Of a stretch of 64,000 nt of DNA, positions 25,490 through 33,114 are shown one piece after another; the first letter of the stretch is position 1; each line of letters opens with the position of its first letter. The translations under genes were made by a program, and so were the position numbers. This DNA comes from Paenibacillus sp. (GTDB lineage Bacteria > Bacillota > Bacilli > Paenibacillales > Paenibacillaceae), in assembly GCA_023512345.1 (NCBI GenBank), contig JAILZT010000011.1:62001-126000 (forward strand), given 5' to 3'. The notes beneath the pieces were generated by a model. That model searched no databases. It was not told the origin of the DNA and was given only the letters and a program-made list of their open reading frames with translations.

Positions 25490-25525
25490 AAAAGGACATG
25501 ACCTCTTAGGGGCCGATGTCCTTTT
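25490..25525. terminator. Bidirectional terminator after the rRNA methyltransferase gene
   Basis: Stem AAAAGGACAT / ATGTCCTTTT (25490-25499 and 25516-25525) with A and T runs on its flanks, between convergent genes. Confidence 0.8.
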
Positions 25526-25559
25526 TGCCGTTTATGTATAAATGCTCTGCTTCTAGAAT

Positions 25560-26321
25560 CTAGAACACTTGAAACCAACTTCCTTGATCTACTATATTGA
25601 ATCCCATCTCTCGTACCTGTGTCTTAGTCGTTGTGTAATGAGAGAAATCATCGATATGAATAGGAATAATCAATTTGGGCTTTAGCTGCTCTACGAACAT
25701 GTTAAGCATTTTAACAGACATCGTTAAAGGCCCCCCGAAAGTATCCGGTGAAACTTCTCCAAGGTTCGGAATCAGCAGATCAATCGGTCCAAGCTTATTA
25801 ACTATTCTAAGAATTGCGGGATGATACACCGTATCAGATGTAACGTATACCGTACGGACCACTGTTCCCTTCGACAATCGTATGAAGTATCCATTCACTT
25901 TTCCCACGATTGTACGCATGATAAAGTTATTCCCGTGATACGCCGGGATCACAGTAATTTCTACGGTATACCCTTGTTTACTGAACGTAATCTTGTCATT
26001 CCAATCTGCGGTCAAAACATCCTGATGATTATCAAGTAATGCTCCCGCCTTCTTAGGTGCGACTACCGTTGAACCATCTGCGATATGCCGAATCCCGTAT
26101 TCATCTATGTGGTCTTCGTGAGCATGGGAAATAAGCCAAATATTAATAGAATCAAAAAGATTCTGCTCATAGATAGGCGGATTGACTCGGATACTACTAA
26201 AAGACTTGAAATGATATTCTGTTCCTGCTGGACTTAATGCGGGATCGCAAGAAATAAGTAGATCTTCATCTATTTTCAGCACAAAGCATGCTCCGCCAAC
26301 ATGATAAAAATGTACTTTCAA
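25560..26321 (-). CDS. MBL-fold metallo-hydrolase, UlaG-like
   Basis: A 253-residue protein with the metallo-beta-lactamase zinc motif HAHEDH (residues about 66-71) and further His/Asp residues at TSDTVYHP and PIHIDDFSHY, in the order seen in UlaG/YtkL-like hydrolases. There is no signal peptide. The start is a TTG with AAGGA about 10 nt upstream. The substrate is unknown; UlaG itself is an ascorbate-6-phosphate lactonase, but the sugar genes that accompany it are absent here. Confidence 0.85.
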   Translation of the reverse strand: MKVHFYHVGGACFVLKIDEDLLISCDPALSPAGTEYHFKSFSSIRVNPPIYEQNLFDSINIWLISHAHEDHIDEYGIRHIADGSTVVAPKKAGALLDNHQDVLTADWNDKITFSKQGYTVEITVIPAYHGNNFIMRTIVGKVNGYFIRLSKGTVVRTVYVTSDTVYHPAILRIVNKLGPIDLLIPNLGEVSPDTFGGPLTMSVKMLNMFVEQLKPKLIIPIHIDDFSHYTTTKTQVREMGFNIVDQGSWFQVF

Positions 26322-26561
26322 GGCGATATCATCCTTCCTATCTAAACATAATGAAATATATCAATATAAACATCATTTGAAAGTTTTATATTAACATAAA
26401 TTCCACAAATATCCTATAGTTTATCACATTTAAACATAAGAGATAATATTTCCCACAACAAAAAGGCTCTATTTTAAAAACAGAGCTGACTATACCGAGC
26501 GAACAGAGCGGAGGGTCAGAGCTATTTTGGAATTCTGATTGGTGTTGTTGTGTCATAAAAA
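26322..26561. other. Gap of about 310 bp before the DUF1450 gene
   Basis: The first 140 bp are very AT-rich and presumably carry the promoter of the MBL gene, although I cannot assign its boxes. A hairpin with GCTCT/AGAGC arms follows near 26466-26485. Part of a dispersed repeat lies at 26497-26540. No ORF is credible. Confidence 0.5.
26497..26540 (+). repeat. Dispersed intergenic repeat, degenerate copy
   Basis: Contains GAACAGAGCGGAGG and ATTTTGGAA, matching in order the reverse complement of 58486-58515 (GGAACGGAGTGACGGAG and ATTTTGGAA). Confidence 0.35.
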
Positions 26562-26599
26562 AATCCCTAAACGACGTGAGTTACACGGGTTTAGGGATT
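26562..26599 (-). terminator. Terminator of the DUF1450 gene
   Basis: Perfect 11-bp stem AATCCCTAAAC / GTTTAGGGATT; on the minus strand it is followed by seven T. Confidence 0.85.
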
Positions 26600-26632
26600 C
26601 TTATATTTGCTATGCAGGGATGTACCTTATCT

Positions 26633-26887
26633 CTATTCCTTAACCACAGGCTGGTTAACGGCAGGCTTCTTGACGAAGGCTGCTGCCTTCGTCAGTACTT
26701 CATCCTCAGTTGGAGCGCTAATGTAGCGACCATTAATATAGACAAATGGTCTTTTGCCGCAAGGTCCGCAATACGATATGCACCCCGTCTTAATTTCCGC
26801 ATCCGGAGCCATCTTACGCAGCTTTGGCATTATGCTTTTCAATTTGATGTGATTACATTCGTCACAAATACGTATATCGTTAGCCAT
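26633..26887 (-). CDS. DUF1450 family small protein (YuzB-like)
   Basis: An 84-residue cytoplasmic protein of the DUF1450/YuzB family, small thioredoxin-fold-like proteins of unknown function. It has five cysteines in two groups: CDEC near the N terminus and GCISYCGPCGKRPFVYING in the middle, the latter being the family signature. The Cys pairs suggest metal or redox chemistry, which is inference. AAGAAGG lies 8 nt before the ATG. A HesB-like gene ends 41 bp upstream on the same strand, so they may be co-transcribed. Confidence 0.85.
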   Translation of the reverse strand: MANDIRICDECNHIKLKSIMPKLRKMAPDAEIKTGCISYCGPCGKRPFVYINGRYISAPTEDEVLTKAAAFVKKPAVNQPVVKE

Positions 26888-26928
26888 GAAGCAAACCTTC
26901 TTTATGTCCTTAGATTCTTGGGCGAACT

Positions 26929-27231
26929 TTAGTGGTCGCCATGATTTCCTTTTGAGGGATTCGTAATTACAAAACCTTCTTCAGGGAAGTACAGATAATC
27001 AATTTTAACTCCGTCAAGTAATGGTTGGTCCGGCTCCAGAATAACGTCGATTTCTTTATCTGTAGAAATCACTACGTCGTTCTCCTTAGGCGTGTCCAAA
27101 TCAAGCCCGTAATGGGCATGGTCGCCATGGGAATGTGTTATCGCGACACGCAGCTTGAGTTCACTGTTTCCTTCAAGCTCCATTTGTTTCTTTATCACTT
27201 TAGCCGCATTGCGGGTAATTTTAACGTTCAT
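26929..27231 (-). CDS. HesB/IscA-like fold protein without the Fe-S cysteines
   Basis: A 100-residue protein with the HesB-like beta fold: start MNVKITRNAAKVIKKQM, middle LKLRVAITHSHGDHAHYGLDLD, end IDYLYFPEEGFVITNPS. The Cys residues that hold the cluster in IscA/SufA (one central and a C-terminal CxC) are absent; there is no Cys at all. Instead there are two His-rich spots, HSHGDHAHYG and the tail SKGNHGDH, which may bind a metal. The ATG at 27231 has GGGAG about 10 nt upstream; a GTG at 27252 would add seven residues. Confidence 0.75.
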   Translation of the reverse strand: MNVKITRNAAKVIKKQMELEGNSELKLRVAITHSHGDHAHYGLDLDTPKENDVVISTDKEIDVILEPDQPLLDGVKIDYLYFPEEGFVITNPSKGNHGDH

Positions 27232-27327
27232 ATACAGTCCATCTCCCGACACCTATATAATTTAAAAGCTCAATAATTTATTTTAAAGGAAACTAACTTG
27301 TAAAAGCAACTTTTTATTTCTGAATAT

Positions 27328-27579
27328 TTATCTTTTAATCTTCAGAACCGGGTATTTACGCTCCATTCTGGACACAAACCAACCCGTCAGCAGCATCGTT
27401 ACCCCAATATCATCTATAGGCATAAACGGCAGTAAATCAGGCATAACCCAATATATAATAACTGGAATGGCAAACAACAGCTTGTCCGCAAATGCAACCT
27501 CCGGAGCTACGATATATTGCCATGAATTGCGGAAAATATGAGACCATTGCTTCAATGTCAGCAGCTTTTTAAGTTTCAT
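27328..27579 (-). CDS. DUF1232 (YkvA-like) small membrane protein
   Basis: An 83-residue protein with the DUF1232 core PDLLPFMPIDDIGVTMLL and a preceding hydrophobic segment KLLFAIPVIIYWVM. It is thus a small membrane-associated protein of unknown function found widely in bacteria. AAGGA lies 8-10 nt before the ATG. It is followed 76 bp downstream on the same strand by the HesB-like gene. Confidence 0.75.
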   Translation of the reverse strand: MKLKKLLTLKQWSHIFRNSWQYIVAPEVAFADKLLFAIPVIIYWVMPDLLPFMPIDDIGVTMLLTGWFVSRMERKYPVLKIKR

Positions 27580-27633
27580 GTTGTCATCCTTCCTGTGAGG
27601 TAGTGAGTCAATACAGTATACTTACTATCTAAA

Positions 27634-27684
27634 AAAAGGTACAGCCGCGTATAACATTCTGTAATGACTGCGGCCATACCTTTT
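27634..27684 (-). terminator. Terminator of the LysM/M14 peptidase gene
   Basis: Stem arms AAAAGGTACAGCCGC and GCGGCCATACCTTTT pair over about 13 positions with a 21-nt loop; the minus-strand side ends in seven T. Confidence 0.7.
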
Positions 27685-27716
27685 GCTATATATTACGCAA
27701 AGTTACTGAAAATGTT

Positions 27717-28928
27717 TCATAAAAGTTTCACATCTGTTAAAATAGCTCCAATTATAAGTCCGGTTTCCAGTGCCATATCTTCAAAGTCACCAAGCGGCAG
27801 CGGATTTTTACCTATTCCCAGCTCTACGGTGAAACCCGGTTTATGAAATTTTTGAATGAACCAATCCTTATACCCTGCATCACTTCCAGTTAGCTTAACA
27901 GCCCGATAACCACTGGCCTCCGCCATCCTCTTTGCCAAGGCTTCACTCTCTTCAGGCTCATACCCCCGGTAATTCCAGTAAATTTCTCCTCCCTGACTGT
28001 GCAGCGACACGGCTGCATCTCCCGGAATCTTGTCTGCAAGGGCAGCCAATGCCGCAGCTTCGGGTTCACATAACGGTGCAAGGCCACTGTAATCACGAGG
28101 CGCGGGTCCTCTGACCCCCCGCCTTGATGTTTCCTCTTCCCAATGGGCAGGAAATTGATCCCCTAAATCCACCCCGCGGATATTGGCCTTCCAATGCCGG
28201 AATCCAAGGCGGCCTCCATTCCATTTCATTAAATTATCGAAATGAATATGGTCGGGCCCGGCTCCTTCCTGCACAAGTTCTACACCGTCTGGATTGGCCA
28301 TAGGAACGGCCCATATCGTCCAGTTATTGAACCATTCTTGAGGACTGTGGCCGTTCCAGCGATCCCCTCGAGCATAAGCAGTGGCATACTCCTCTACGAA
28401 AGACATTAGGCAGGGTGAGGTTAACCATTCATTGGCATGAAGAGCAGCGTTAACATGTAAATGGCGGGAACCCCGGCCAATCTTAATAAGATGTAATGGT
28501 TTCCCTAGCACGCTATAACCGATAATATCTTTTTCTATAAAAGGATACTTTTCTATAAGTGCCGCGATATCTTGTTCAAGATCGAATGGTCCATATTCAC
28601 CACGTAAAACAACCATACGATTCACTCTAGAAGGTGGGATCACCAATACCTTCCCTGGCTGGCAGCGTCCGGATACGACCCCGGGATTCAGCTTTTCGAG
28701 TTCATCTATACTGACATTGAACAAGGAAGCTACCTTCTCAACACTATCTCCTACTTGAAGAGCATAACGTCTACGGGGAGCTGAGGGTAAAAAAACGATT
28801 TGTCCAGGGTGTAAATAGGCCTGCTTCACTACCCAAGGATTTCCTTGAATCACATGCTCAGGGGTTAGGCCGAATGCCGCTGCAATCCGGCTTACGGTGT
28901 CTCCTTTGCGTATAATATATTGTTGCAT
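27717..28928 (-). CDS. LysM-M14 peptidase (gamma-D-glutamyl-L-diamino acid endopeptidase I type)
   Basis: A 403-residue protein with two LysM peptidoglycan-binding repeats (about residues 2-46 and 53-98: IRKGDTVSRIAAAFGLTPE and LQVGDSVEKVASLFNVSIDE) followed by an M14 carboxypeptidase domain. The zinc ligands are visible in HANEW and LHSQGG, and the catalytic Glu in FTVELGIG. The same architecture is found in endopeptidase I, which cuts gamma-D-Glu-diamino acid bonds in muropeptides during sporulation or wall recycling. No signal peptide is present. The ATG at 28928 has GAGAGG nine bases upstream; longer frames lack a site. Confidence 0.92.
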   Translation of the reverse strand: MQQYIIRKGDTVSRIAAAFGLTPEHVIQGNPWVVKQAYLHPGQIVFLPSAPRRRYALQVGDSVEKVASLFNVSIDELEKLNPGVVSGRCQPGKVLVIPPSRVNRMVVLRGEYGPFDLEQDIAALIEKYPFIEKDIIGYSVLGKPLHLIKIGRGSRHLHVNAALHANEWLTSPCLMSFVEEYATAYARGDRWNGHSPQEWFNNWTIWAVPMANPDGVELVQEGAGPDHIHFDNLMKWNGGRLGFRHWKANIRGVDLGDQFPAHWEEETSRRGVRGPAPRDYSGLAPLCEPEAAALAALADKIPGDAAVSLHSQGGEIYWNYRGYEPEESEALAKRMAEASGYRAVKLTGSDAGYKDWFIQKFHKPGFTVELGIGKNPLPLGDFEDMALETGLIIGAILTDVKLL

Positions 28929-29043
28929 AACGCTCATCCTCTCACAGGCATTTAATCTATTGTATGCGCTGCCTCCTGAGCTTAAGCGATTCTCTTCAGG
29001 TGAAGAATGTAACAAGCGGAAATATCGGGCCATGAAATTAAAA

Positions 29044-29085
29044 GAGGCGTCCCACTAGCCCTAAAAAACGGCTTGGGTACACCTC
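29044..29085 (-). terminator. Terminator of murI
   Basis: Long imperfect stem (GAGG..CCC..AGCC type arms at 29044-29060 and 29069-29085). On the minus strand it is followed by TTTTAATTT. Confidence 0.65.
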
Positions 29086-29137
29086 TTCTATTCTCCCTAT
29101 AGGGAGTTGTCCTTATCAAATTCGGTAGGATATGAAA

Positions 29138-29944
29138 TTATAGCGATGAGACCTGCCATACAACGGGTGTACGCTTAATTTGCTCACCCAACCAATCTCG
29201 GGCGATTTTTTGGAACATTTCAGCATCTCCACTGCAGAAGAACTGGTGAATAGGACTTTCATTACCGCTCGCCAGCTTTCCTTTTTCATACAAAATCGTA
29301 CTAATCTCCCTCGCCGTTTCATCAGCGGAGCTAATGAGTTTGACCTTATCACCCATTACTTTCCCAATCGATGACATAAGGAATGGATAATGAGTACAGC
29401 CTAAAATTAAAGTGTCAATAGGATCGTCTTTAATCCCTTCGAGTGATTGCTCCACAACCTCATAACTTTCTTCAGAACGGAACATGCCCTGCTCTACTAG
29501 CGGGACAAGCATTGGACATGCTTGGCTGACGACCTGAACAAAGGGAGAGAGCTGTTGAAGTGCCACCGTATAAGCCCCGCTGCTAATCGTTCCAACCGTA
29601 CCAATGACGCCTACCTGTCCGCTTTGCGTGGCGCTGATTGCGGCGCGGGCTCCGGGATGAATCACACCTATAACTGGGATCGATACTTTGGCCGAAATAT
29701 AATCGAGCGCTGCCGCCGTCGCTGTATTACAGGCGATAACAATCATTTTGGGATTAAATTGAATAAGATAATCGACAATCTGCTCCGTGAACCTTTTCAC
29801 TTCCTCGGTTGAACGGGGTCCGTAGGGCGCGCGGGCAGTGTCTCCGAAATAAATGATCTTCTCCCGCGGGAGCTGTCTCATCACTTCTTTGACAACAGTC
29901 AGCCCTCCAACACCTGAATCTAGTATTGCAATAGCTTGCTGCAC
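29138..29944 (-). CDS. murI: Glutamate racemase
   Basis: Converts L-glutamate to D-glutamate for peptidoglycan. The two catalytic cysteines lie in IVIACNTATAAA and LGCTHYPFL, and the N terminus has the family motif ILDSGVGGLTVVKEV. The best start is GTG at 29944 with AAGGAAG eight bases upstream, giving 268 residues, the usual length. A longer frame to 30022 adds residues not seen in the family. The LysM/M14 peptidase gene that follows also concerns the cell wall. Confidence 0.95.
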   Translation of the reverse strand: MQQAIAILDSGVGGLTVVKEVMRQLPREKIIYFGDTARAPYGPRSTEEVKRFTEQIVDYLIQFNPKMIVIACNTATAAALDYISAKVSIPVIGVIHPGARAAISATQSGQVGVIGTVGTISSGAYTVALQQLSPFVQVVSQACPMLVPLVEQGMFRSEESYEVVEQSLEGIKDDPIDTLILGCTHYPFLMSSIGKVMGDKVKLISSADETAREISTILYEKGKLASGNESPIHQFFCSGDAEMFQKIARDWLGEQIKRTPVVWQVSSL

Positions 29945-30109
29945 GAACACACCGCTTCCTTCTACTTGTTTTGTGTAGCTTATGTAAGGCGGAAACAAAG
30001 TGTACCTGGCTTTCTGCCCCAATTGCAGATATTACTCCATTTACATCTTCAGTTCAAGACAAGTTTTTAATAATCGTGCCCGGAACCCTTCAAATAATTA
30101 CAAACAAAT

Positions 30110-30144
30110 AGAGCCGCTTCCCGCAACAAGCGGAAAACGGCTCT
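30110..30144 (-). terminator. Terminator of the YtxH-like gene
   Basis: Stem AGAGCCG / CGGCTCT with a 21-nt loop that itself can pair; ATTTGTTTG follows on the minus strand. Confidence 0.65.
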
Positions 30145-30160
30145 GCATTACATTCAATTT

Positions 30161-30598
30161 CTACTCGTTTTTGTTTTTATCGGTATCCTCAAGTCCAGCG
30201 TCTGCTATAATGCTGTCCACATCCACTACAGCATCTGCATCAACAGCATCAATAGAATCCGTAGCATTAACGACAGCATCTACGTCTACATCGCCCGCAA
30301 CCTCATCCGTAGTGATTCCGCTGACTTCTGCAGTTTCATCAGCCTCGGAGCCTAAACGTTGTTTCCCCCATTCGCGAACCTCTACAACGACATCCTTTGC
30401 TTTGTCATACAACTCCACACTCTTGTCACTTGCTTGTGCTGCGATTTCCTGGGCCTTCTCAAGCGTCGTTGTGGCACTATCCGCAATATCCTTACGAAGT
30501 TCTTTTCCTGCTTTGGGTGCTAACAACAATGCAGTTACTGAACCCACAATACTGCCGACCACAACGCCCCACAATGCATTTTTCTTGTTATTATTCAT
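30161..30598 (-). CDS. YtxH domain-containing protein
   Basis: A 145-residue protein with the YtxH layout: a short glycine-rich membrane helix (ALWGVVVGSIVGSVTALLLAPKAGKELR) followed by a helical, amphipathic region (TTTLEKAQEIAAQASDKSVELYDKAKDVVVEVREW). YtxH of Bacillus is a general-stress protein of unknown mechanism. The C-terminal 55 residues are unusual: an acidic stretch of alternating Asp and Val/Ala (DVDVDAVV, DAVDADAVVDVD) that is probably disordered. Confidence 0.85.
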   Translation of the reverse strand: MNNNKKNALWGVVVGSIVGSVTALLLAPKAGKELRKDIADSATTTLEKAQEIAAQASDKSVELYDKAKDVVVEVREWGKQRLGSEADETAEVSGITTDEVAGDVDVDAVVNATDSIDAVDADAVVDVDSIIADAGLEDTDKNKNE

Positions 30599-30718
30599 CT
30601 TCTCATCTCTCCTTCATCATTAATGTGCCCCGTTTGGGCTAATGCCTATATCTGCTACTATCATAAGCAGGATAAAGTTGTCCCGTGACAATAAATGGAG
30701 CTTTTTTCCCTAAAAATT

Positions 30719-31351
30719 TTAAATAGGCACAATGCTGTATCTGCAGCACCTTCCACCCTCAGCCATACATTCACTGCGCGTAACCTTGGCACTTAAAAGC
30801 TCTTCGAACAGATTGTGCTCACATTGGCAAGCCTTGCGGTATTGCCCAGCTACCTGGCGGATCGGACAGTTATATTCACGAATCTCAAAGGAGCCGTCTT
30901 TCTCTTGGGTCCATTCCGCCATATAACCACCGGCATTCTGGATAGCGGACAATTCTGCAACTCTCTCCTCCAGGTTCCGATCTTCCATCATAGGAGAATA
31001 CTGGGCCAGCATCCTTCGACGCCGTCCCTCAAATAAGGAGTTAACAACTTCAATACCGCTGCTGTGATCCAATTCCCTCAGTAGCTCTAGCGCTAGGTTA
31101 TGATAATTTTTCGGAAAATACTCATCGGCAAGCTCAGTTAATGAATACATATGTAAGGGTCTTCCCATCGCCTGTCGAACCACTTTCGTTTTGGCAATTC
31201 CCTCCTGCTCCATTTGCAGCACATGGCGCCTGACGCCCATCTCCGTAATTGCCAGCTCCTCAGCCAGTGCAGCGATAGTCAGCGGTCCTTTCGTTTTCAG
31301 GAGCTTCATAATCATGCGCCTGGTCGAACCGCTTTCCTGCTCCTTTTTCAT
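30719..31351 (-). CDS. SufR-like HTH regulator with C-terminal cysteine cluster
   Basis: A 210-residue protein with an N-terminal winged helix (residues 8-75: TRRMIMKLLKTKGPLTIAAL, TEMGVRRHVLQMEQEG) and a C-terminal domain that ends in a Cys cluster: NCPI, twelve residues, CQC, later SEC and GRCCRYSI. This C-x12-C spacing plus later Cys resembles SufR, which senses iron-sulfur clusters and represses suf genes. Metal or cluster binding here is inferred. No suf genes are in the window. AAAGGGG lies 8 nt before the ATG. The YutE-like gene ends 21 bp upstream. Confidence 0.8.
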   Translation of the reverse strand: MKKEQESGSTRRMIMKLLKTKGPLTIAALAEELAITEMGVRRHVLQMEQEGIAKTKVVRQAMGRPLHMYSLTELADEYFPKNYHNLALELLRELDHSSGIEVVNSLFEGRRRRMLAQYSPMMEDRNLEERVAELSAIQNAGGYMAEWTQEKDGSFEIREYNCPIRQVAGQYRKACQCEHNLFEELLSAKVTRSECMAEGGRCCRYSIVPI

Positions 31352-31372
31352 TTCAAGGGCCCCTTTCTATTT

Positions 31373-31810
31373 CTAATGTACGTCGGTCCCCAGTTCATGA
31401 TTCAAGTAGTTATGGACTTCTGATGCAAATTGCTCCAGAATCTCTGAAAGTACCGGAGTGAGGGGATGAAGACTGCTGCGATCCCACTCAAAATAATCTT
31501 GAACAAGCGGCTTGCGTAGAGCAACTAGTTCTATAAGCTTGTTATAGATCTCACTGCCCCCAAAAACTTTCTCTTGATGAATGATGGAAATAATGTCCTC
31601 ATAACTTCCCGCATCGCGCATAATAAATCCGTCAATGAGGTAGCTCCCAACGTCCGTTACGACCTCAATGGCCAAGTGTAGACTGCGTTCCTGTACCAAA
31701 CCCATGAATGTACTTCCATCCCAGTCAGCTGTTGCGGAACGTAAGCCTGCAGTGATATCTGGAATTTGGTCCAAGATGAGTTCAATTTGCTTCCGGTTGA
31801 CATAATACAC
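31373..31810 (-). CDS. DUF86 family protein (YutE/HepT-like)
   Basis: A 145-residue, all-helical protein of the DUF86 family, which includes Bacillus YutE and the HepT toxins. It starts MYYVNRKQIELILDQIP, as YutE does. The HepT catalytic Arg-x4-His-x-Tyr motif is not evident and no MntA-like nucleotidyltransferase antitoxin gene is adjacent, so it is probably not a toxin. The GTG start has GGAGG at 7 nt. It precedes the SufR-like regulator on the same strand by 21 bp and may be co-transcribed with it. Confidence 0.8.
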   Translation of the reverse strand: MYYVNRKQIELILDQIPDITAGLRSATADWDGSTFMGLVQERSLHLAIEVVTDVGSYLIDGFIMRDAGSYEDIISIIHQEKVFGGSEIYNKLIELVALRKPLVQDYFEWDRSSLHPLTPVLSEILEQFASEVHNYLNHELGTDVH

Positions 31811-31853
31811 AGCCTTACCTCCAAAAGAGTTCTAGGATCTTTATGTTACATGT

Positions 31854-31973
31854 CTACTTGCCGCGTTTCCCCCGCCGTTTCAACCAGAAAAACATAACTA
31901 CACATGCCGCAAGGAAGACCACCAAATAAGTTAACGCTTCCATTGGATATTCTAACTCACGCAATTCCGTCAC
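31854..31973 (-). CDS. Candidate 39-residue single-span membrane protein
   Basis: A frame with GTG at 31973 and TAG at 31854-31856 encodes one hydrophobic helix (ALTYLVVFLAACVVMFFW) and a strongly basic tail KRRGKRGK. That is the make-up of many genuine small membrane proteins. No good ribosome binding site is visible for the GTG or for an inner ATG at 31943, so the start is uncertain. It lies in an otherwise empty 207-bp gap on the same strand as both neighbours. Confidence 0.35.
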   Translation of the reverse strand: MTELRELEYPMEALTYLVVFLAACVVMFFWLKRRGKRGK

Positions 31974-32017
31974 CACTTTCTGTGTAGATTCAATGGTTCT
32001 TGCTTCACAGCCACATT

Positions 32018-32305
32018 TTAAACTTCATAATCCACAGTTATAGAGAGCTCCTTGACCTCATTAATATGAGCAATGACTTCTTTATGAACGGGATGTATCT
32101 GATAGGCCTGCAAACCTTCCAAAGAGGGAACAAGTGTCACCAGAGCAATGTCAAATGAACGCTCCGAGTGCAGGATGTCAGCTCCAACCTCTATCGATAG
32201 CAGCTCCGGGATCTTTCCTTCCATGTTTCGCATAACAGCAACAGTTGCAGCGACACTCTCGGGTGAACGGTCCTTCAATTTAATGAATACGATATGTTTA
32301 ATCAT
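32018..32305 (-). CDS. Dabb (stress-responsive alpha/beta barrel) domain protein
   Basis: A 95-residue ferredoxin-like Dabb domain, typically a dimeric beta barrel. The signature blocks are present: MIKHIVFIKLKD, IPELLSIEVGADI, FDIALVTLVPSLEGLQAYQIHPVHKEV. Some members are enzymes acting on small phenolic substrates, others are called stress-responsive; nothing here allows a choice. The ATG is preceded by GGGAGCGAG. It is a stand-alone gene. Confidence 0.88.
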   Translation of the reverse strand: MIKHIVFIKLKDRSPESVAATVAVMRNMEGKIPELLSIEVGADILHSERSFDIALVTLVPSLEGLQAYQIHPVHKEVIAHINEVKELSITVDYEV

Positions 32306-32459
32306 GTATCTCGCTCCCGTCTATTTCTCATATTTTAAAATATATCATAACATCACGCGATCTTGAAAGAAACTTACAACGATCTCAGCAGTTACAGGAT
32401 TATCCATTGATCCTTATGGGGAAGTACTGTAGTATTTATTACAAAAAATCGGAGGAAGT

Positions 32460-33038
32460 ATGCCTACAAATCATCCAGAACCTCATAAAATCCAAGCGTG
32501 GGCGGAGATTAACCGCAAATACCTTGGACAAGGCGTGCGAGTCAAAAGATTTCGCAGGCCTAAACGCAGCCAAATTCGCAACCGTGTGCTTCTAGCCATA
32601 CTAATGGCCAAGGATATGAAGCTCTCACAGTTTGCCGAAGAACTGTCTATATCATCACGCAGCGTAAGTGCTTGGGTATACGAAGGTCGAATTCCTTCAC
32701 GAACCAATATGGATAAGGCTTGCCGTATTTTGGGGTATCCTGCCCACATTCTGTTTAGCGAGACGTTAATTCGTGAGAGTCCAATCCTGTGCCAGCCCAC
32801 CCCATCACGATTTATGAAACGAGCGTTAACCCCATCGCCAAAACGTAATATTATTCTGCTCGGACTTTGCATGGTATATGATCTTTCAGTAACTGATGTA
32901 AGCCAATGGATCAGCGTTCATCCAGGTACTTTCCGCAAGTGGCTCCATTACGGCCATCTGCCTGCAACTTCATTACAGGATAAGGCTGCCGAATTTTTCA
33001 GAATCCCACCAAATATTTTATTCGCGGATTGTGATTGA
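32460..33038 (+). CDS. DNA-binding protein with two duplicated HTH units
   Basis: A 192-residue basic protein. Two copies of a roughly 60-residue XRE-like helix-turn-helix unit can be aligned by eye: residues about 41-99 (LLAILMAKDMKLSQFAEELS, RSVSAWVYEGRIPS, ILGYPAHILFSE) and 130-190 (LLGLCMVYDLSVTDVSQWIS, GTFRKWLHYGHLPA, FFRIPPNILFAD). The N terminus is a basic tail, KRFRRPKRSQIRNR. No ligand or oligomerisation domain is seen. GGAGG lies close (about 6 nt) to the ATG at 32460. The target is unknown; I do not recognise the specific family. Confidence 0.75.
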   Translation: MPTNHPEPHKIQAWAEINRKYLGQGVRVKRFRRPKRSQIRNRVLLAILMAKDMKLSQFAEELSISSRSVSAWVYEGRIPSRTNMDKACRILGYPAHILFSETLIRESPILCQPTPSRFMKRALTPSPKRNIILLGLCMVYDLSVTDVSQWISVHPGTFRKWLHYGHLPATSLQDKAAEFFRIPPNILFADCD

Positions 33039-33114
33039 TGGCCTCTTTAATTTTCTGGGATTAGGGCAATGATACTAAAGATATCATCCAAACCAGAATT
33101 GTATGGGAGGTAAA

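Noticed and set aside
27231..27252. GTG start for the HesB-like protein
   Set aside because: The extra seven residues (SGDGLY-like) are not part of the family core, and the ATG at 27231 fits the usual MNVKIT start.
29093..29106. Perfect palindrome CTCCCTATAGGGAG
   Set aside because: It is short and lies between the murI stop and a better terminator at 29044-29085; it has no T run and no nearby promoter, so a function could not be assigned.
30000..30623. 207-codon frame on the plus strand opposite the YtxH-like gene
   Set aside because: It is the complement of an acidic, repetitive coding sequence, which naturally leaves long open frames rich in Ser, Thr and Ala. The minus-strand protein has a family match and an RBS.
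31373..31810. HepT/MntA toxin-antitoxin system
   Set aside because: The DUF86 protein lacks an evident RX4HXY motif, looks like the housekeeping YutE, and no nucleotidyltransferase gene is adjacent.
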